NCBI GenBank assembly: GCA_030272585.1
Contig: BSYQ01000009.1
Coordinates: 5,616,230-5,680,229 of the forward strand
Direction of reading: 5' to 3'
DNA: 64,000 bases
DNA from: Bryopsis sp. KO-2023
Taxonomy: Eukaryota > Chlorophyta > Ulvophyceae > Bryopsidales > Bryopsidaceae
Position numbers and translations under genes: made by a program. Of this stretch, positions 61,733 through 64,000 are shown in pieces; the first letter of the stretch is position 1, and every line of letters starts with the position of its first letter. The notes below the pieces were generated by a model. That model was not told the origin of the DNA. It searched no databases and was given only the letters and a program-made list of their open reading frames with translations.

Positions 61733-61830
61733 TCACGATTGAGAAGGGTGTTGTCGACGTTTCATGCTTGCTCACACACCCAACCTCGTCAAGCACGAAC
61801 AAATGTCCCATCGAAGATATCTTGAGCGAA

Positions 61831-61904
61831 GCTCCTTTAGCTCAGTTGGTTAGAGCACCCGTTTAGTAAGCGGGAGGTCCTGAGTTCAACTCTCAGAGGG
61901 AGCA
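61831..61904 (+). tRNA. trnT-AGT: tRNA-Thr(AGT), copy 5
   Basis: Same as 9968-10041. Confidence 0.96.
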
Positions 61905-61972
61905 ATAATTGTTTCGTGAGGTAATTTATGGGGAATGTATTAAGTAGGAACGCGGTGATCAATTGATCGACC

Positions 61973-62057
61973 CCGACGATAGCTCAGTTGGCAGAGCGGA
62001 GGACTGTAATAGAGTTCAGATATCCTTAGGTCGCCGGTTCGATTCCGGCTCGTCGGA
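61973..62057 (+). tRNA. trnY-GTA: tRNA-Tyr(GTA), copy 5
   Basis: Same as 10110-10194; intron at 62010-62021. Confidence 0.96.
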
Positions 62058-62130
62058 CGAAGCTGTTCCCGCTCGGATAAATCTGATCCAAATTGCCTCA
62101 AAATACGTAACTTGGGCCAAGAAATCGTGT

Positions 62131-62203
62131 GCACTCGTGGCGCAATGGATAGCGTATCAGACTTCGGATCTGAGGGTTGCGAGTTCGAGTCTCGTCGGGT
62201 GCA
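62131..62203 (+). tRNA. trnR-TCG: tRNA-Arg(TCG), copy 5
   Basis: Same as 10268-10340. Confidence 0.96.
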
Positions 62204-62383
62204 GTATAGTTCTCAATATATACGAGAATATATTGAATATGTTGTAAAATATATATTTTGGACCAACAAAAGGTTTGGAAGAAAAGACTTGAGACTCAGT
62301 ACTTAAGAGTTTTGCGCTTTGTAAAATTCAGGGATTCGGGGATTCCAAAAGCTTTAGGGTTTTCAGGTTTTTAGTTTTTTTTT

Positions 62384-62667
62384 GTTTTCTTAGGTTTTTT
62401 AGGTTTTTTAGGGTTTAGGGTTTAGGGTTTAGGGGGTTTAGGGTTTAGGGGGTTTAGCATTTAGGGGGTTTAGGGTTTAGGGTTTAGGGTTTAGGGTTTA
62501 GGGTTTAGGGTTTAGGGTTTAGGGTTTAGGGTTTAGGGTTTAGGGTTTAGGGTTTAGGGTTTAGGGTTTAGGGTTTAGGGTTTAGGGTTTAGGGTTTAGG
62601 GTTTAGGGTTTAGGGTTTAGGGTTTAGGGTTTAGGGTTTAGGGGTTTAGGGTTTAGGGTTTAGGGGT
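62384..62667. repeat. Telomere-type (TTTAGGG)n tract, copy 5
   Basis: Same short form as 39339-39622. Confidence 0.96.
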
Positions 62668-63141
62668 TGGGCGCTAGAACCGTGGAGTCAGGTGTTTAGA
62701 CTTTGGCGCTTAGAGTTAGGACGTGGGAGTCCGGAAAGTTAGCCGTTGAGAATTAGGACTTGGGACCTAGGACCTTGAACTTAGAAAAGTTAGGCGATAG
62801 AAGTTAAGACTTAGGAATGTTCAACGTTTGGAGTAAGGACTTCGGACTTTGGACGTTCGAAAGTTTGGTAGTGTCACTTAGGACTTTGGACTTAGGCCTG
62901 TAGACTAAGGACTTTGGAGATAGGCCCTAGGAGCTAGGAAAGCTAGGAAAGTCAGGCGTTTAGACTTCGGACTGACGACTTCGGAATGTTAGGCGTTTGG
63001 AGTTAGGACTTTGGACTTTAGTCTTTGGAACGTTTGGAGTTGGGCCTTCAGACTTGGGGAAGTTACGAGTTGGGGCGTTAGACTTAGGAAGCTTAGGAGT
63101 TGGGACATTGGAGTTCGGAAAGATAGGAGTCAAGGCAGGAT
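62668..63141. repeat. Degenerate TTAGGACTT-type repeat, copy 5
   Basis: Same as 10807-11280. Confidence 0.7.
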
Positions 63142-63172
63142 CTAGGGAAAGCGGGTGATTAAAAAATCGAGA

Positions 63173-63244
63173 GGGATGTTGGTCTAGTGGTATGATTCTC
63201 GCTTAGGGTGCGAGAGGCCCCGGGTTCAATTCCCGGACATCCCC
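63173..63244 (+). tRNA. trnP-AGG: tRNA-Pro(AGG), copy 5
   Basis: Same as 11312-11383. Confidence 0.96.
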
Positions 63245-63328
63245 TCACTCTTTGTGGGCGATCTCGTGTGTGCCTTGCACGAGCTCGGCAACGTGCATGG
63301 CCTCCCGTTAACGAGGAAAGAACGAGAT

Positions 63329-63400
63329 GGGATGTTGGTCTAGTGGTATGATTCTCGCTTTGGGTGCGAGAGGCCCCGGGTTCGATTCCCGGACATCCCC
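63329..63400 (+). tRNA. trnP-TGG: tRNA-Pro(TGG), copy 5
   Basis: Same as 11468-11539. Confidence 0.96.
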
Positions 63401-63657
63401 CTTGTGTCTGTTGGGATGGATCCGCAACGAATTTCCTGCTTCCCATCAAGAGTCGAGATTCAAGAGTACGCGCCTGCTATGCTTTTTCCTTCCTTTCCTT
63501 TTTTTCTTGCCTCTGTGCGCATCTCCCGATGGAATCATGTTCGTTCCATCATGTTAACGTTCTTTGGGAAAACAACGTTCTGAGATGAGACGGTAGTCCG
63601 GAGCATCCACGGATATGGGCGTCAGCGCCCGCCTCCGATCGAGAGCTTTCAGTGTGA

Positions 63658-63741
63658 GCACAGGTGCCCGAGTGGTCTAAGGGGTTAGACTCAAGTTCTA
63701 ATGGACGTCAGTCCGCGTGGGTTCAAATCCCACCCTGTGCA
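63658..63741 (+). tRNA. trnL-CAA: tRNA-Leu(CAA), copy 6
   Basis: Same as 272-355. Confidence 0.96.
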
Positions 63742-63810
63742 ACAGATTTTTTGGGGGCCTTGGCACAATCGGTGACGGATGTGCTCAATCGACTTTCCTT
63801 CCGTAACGTG

Positions 63811-63882
63811 GCGTTGTTAGTCCAACGGTTAGGATACTTGCCTTCCAAGCAAGGGACCCGGGTTCGACTCCCGGACAACGCA
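63811..63882 (+). tRNA. trnG-TCC: tRNA-Gly(TCC), copy 6
   Basis: Same as 425-496. Confidence 0.96.
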
Positions 63883-63933
63883 GATGTGAGTTACATCGTT
63901 CGAATGTTTTACGTCATGCAACAGGTCCGAGCG

Positions 63934-64000
63934 TGTCGCATTTTCGGCGAAACCACGTCGCTCCTCGGCTGGTGCTCCGATTGACTCGCTCTTGGTGTCT
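63934..64000. repeat. 170-bp tandem repeat block, copy 6 (window edge)
   Basis: Start of the block described at 548-1900, cut by the window end. Confidence 0.9.

Larger units (their letters stand above)
51865..63386. repeat. Tandem array unit, copy 5
   Basis: Complete unit, 11,522 bp. It is the most diverged copy: substitutions in Ala-CGC (53911) and Ala-TGC (55020), several spacer changes around 53401-54570, and a poly-G tract changed by a net 1 bp. Confidence 0.97.
63387..64000. repeat. Tandem array unit, copy 6 (window edge)
   Basis: First 614 bases of another unit. It shares with copy 5 the A at 63651 and the C at 63894, which are T in copies 1-4. Confidence 0.95.

Overview
This window is almost entirely one nuclear tandem array. 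A unit of about 11,525 bp is repeated head to tail: copy 1 at 1-11525, copy 2 at 11526-23050, copy 3 at 23051-33336 (truncated), copy 3b at 35655-40341 (partial), copy 4 at 40342-51864, copy 5 at 51865-63386, and the start of copy 6 at 63387-64000. Copies differ by rare substitutions and by 1-2 bp length changes in homopolymer or telomere-type tracts. The phase of the unit is arbitrary; here it follows the window start.

Each full unit carries 27 tRNA genes with 27 different anticodons, together covering all 20 amino acids, plus one 5S rRNA gene on the minus strand. Order: Leu-CAA, Gly-TCC, Ala-CGC, Lys-CTT(-), initiator Met-CAT, Ala-TGC, Arg-ACG, Glu-CTC, Ser-GCT, Asn-GTT(-), Val-CAC, Val-AAC, Cys-GCA(-), Trp-CCA, 5S(-), Ile-AAT, Arg-CCT(-), Gly-GCC, Asp-GTC(-), Phe-GAA, Gln-CTG, Ala-AGC, His-GTG(-), Thr-AGT, Tyr-GTA (12-nt intron), Arg-TCG, Pro-AGG, Pro-TGG. 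By my count the window holds 147 complete tRNA genes, two partial ones, five complete 5S genes and one truncated 5S gene. I see no convincing host protein gene; the many short open frames are read-through of tRNA genes and minisatellites.

The spacers hold satellite-like repeats: a 170-bp repeat, a 42-bp minisatellite in two blocks, an 18-bp repeat with AGTACT cores, a 141-bp repeat made of 47-bp thirds, and an interstitial telomere-type TTTAGGG tract followed by a degenerate derivative.

Organism: a eukaryote. CCA ends are not encoded, A34 anticodons occur (AGC, ACG, AAT, AGT, AAC, AGG), the initiator tRNA is eukaryotic with an ATCGAAA T-loop, tRNA-Tyr has the usual short intron, and a 5S gene is present. 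TTTAGGG telomere-type repeats point to plants, green algae or another lineage using this motif. Several tRNA bodies (Ala, Gly-TCC, initiator Met) resemble plant tRNAs closely, but from memory the 5S sequence is not the standard land-plant type, so I do not assign a taxon.

The one break in the array is at 33337-35654. Copy 3 stops inside tRNA-Arg(TCG), 2,318 bp of unrelated sequence with a long minus-strand open frame follows, and the array resumes inside the 3' end of the 5S gene. Unit positions 6837-10286 therefore occur on both sides of the insert.
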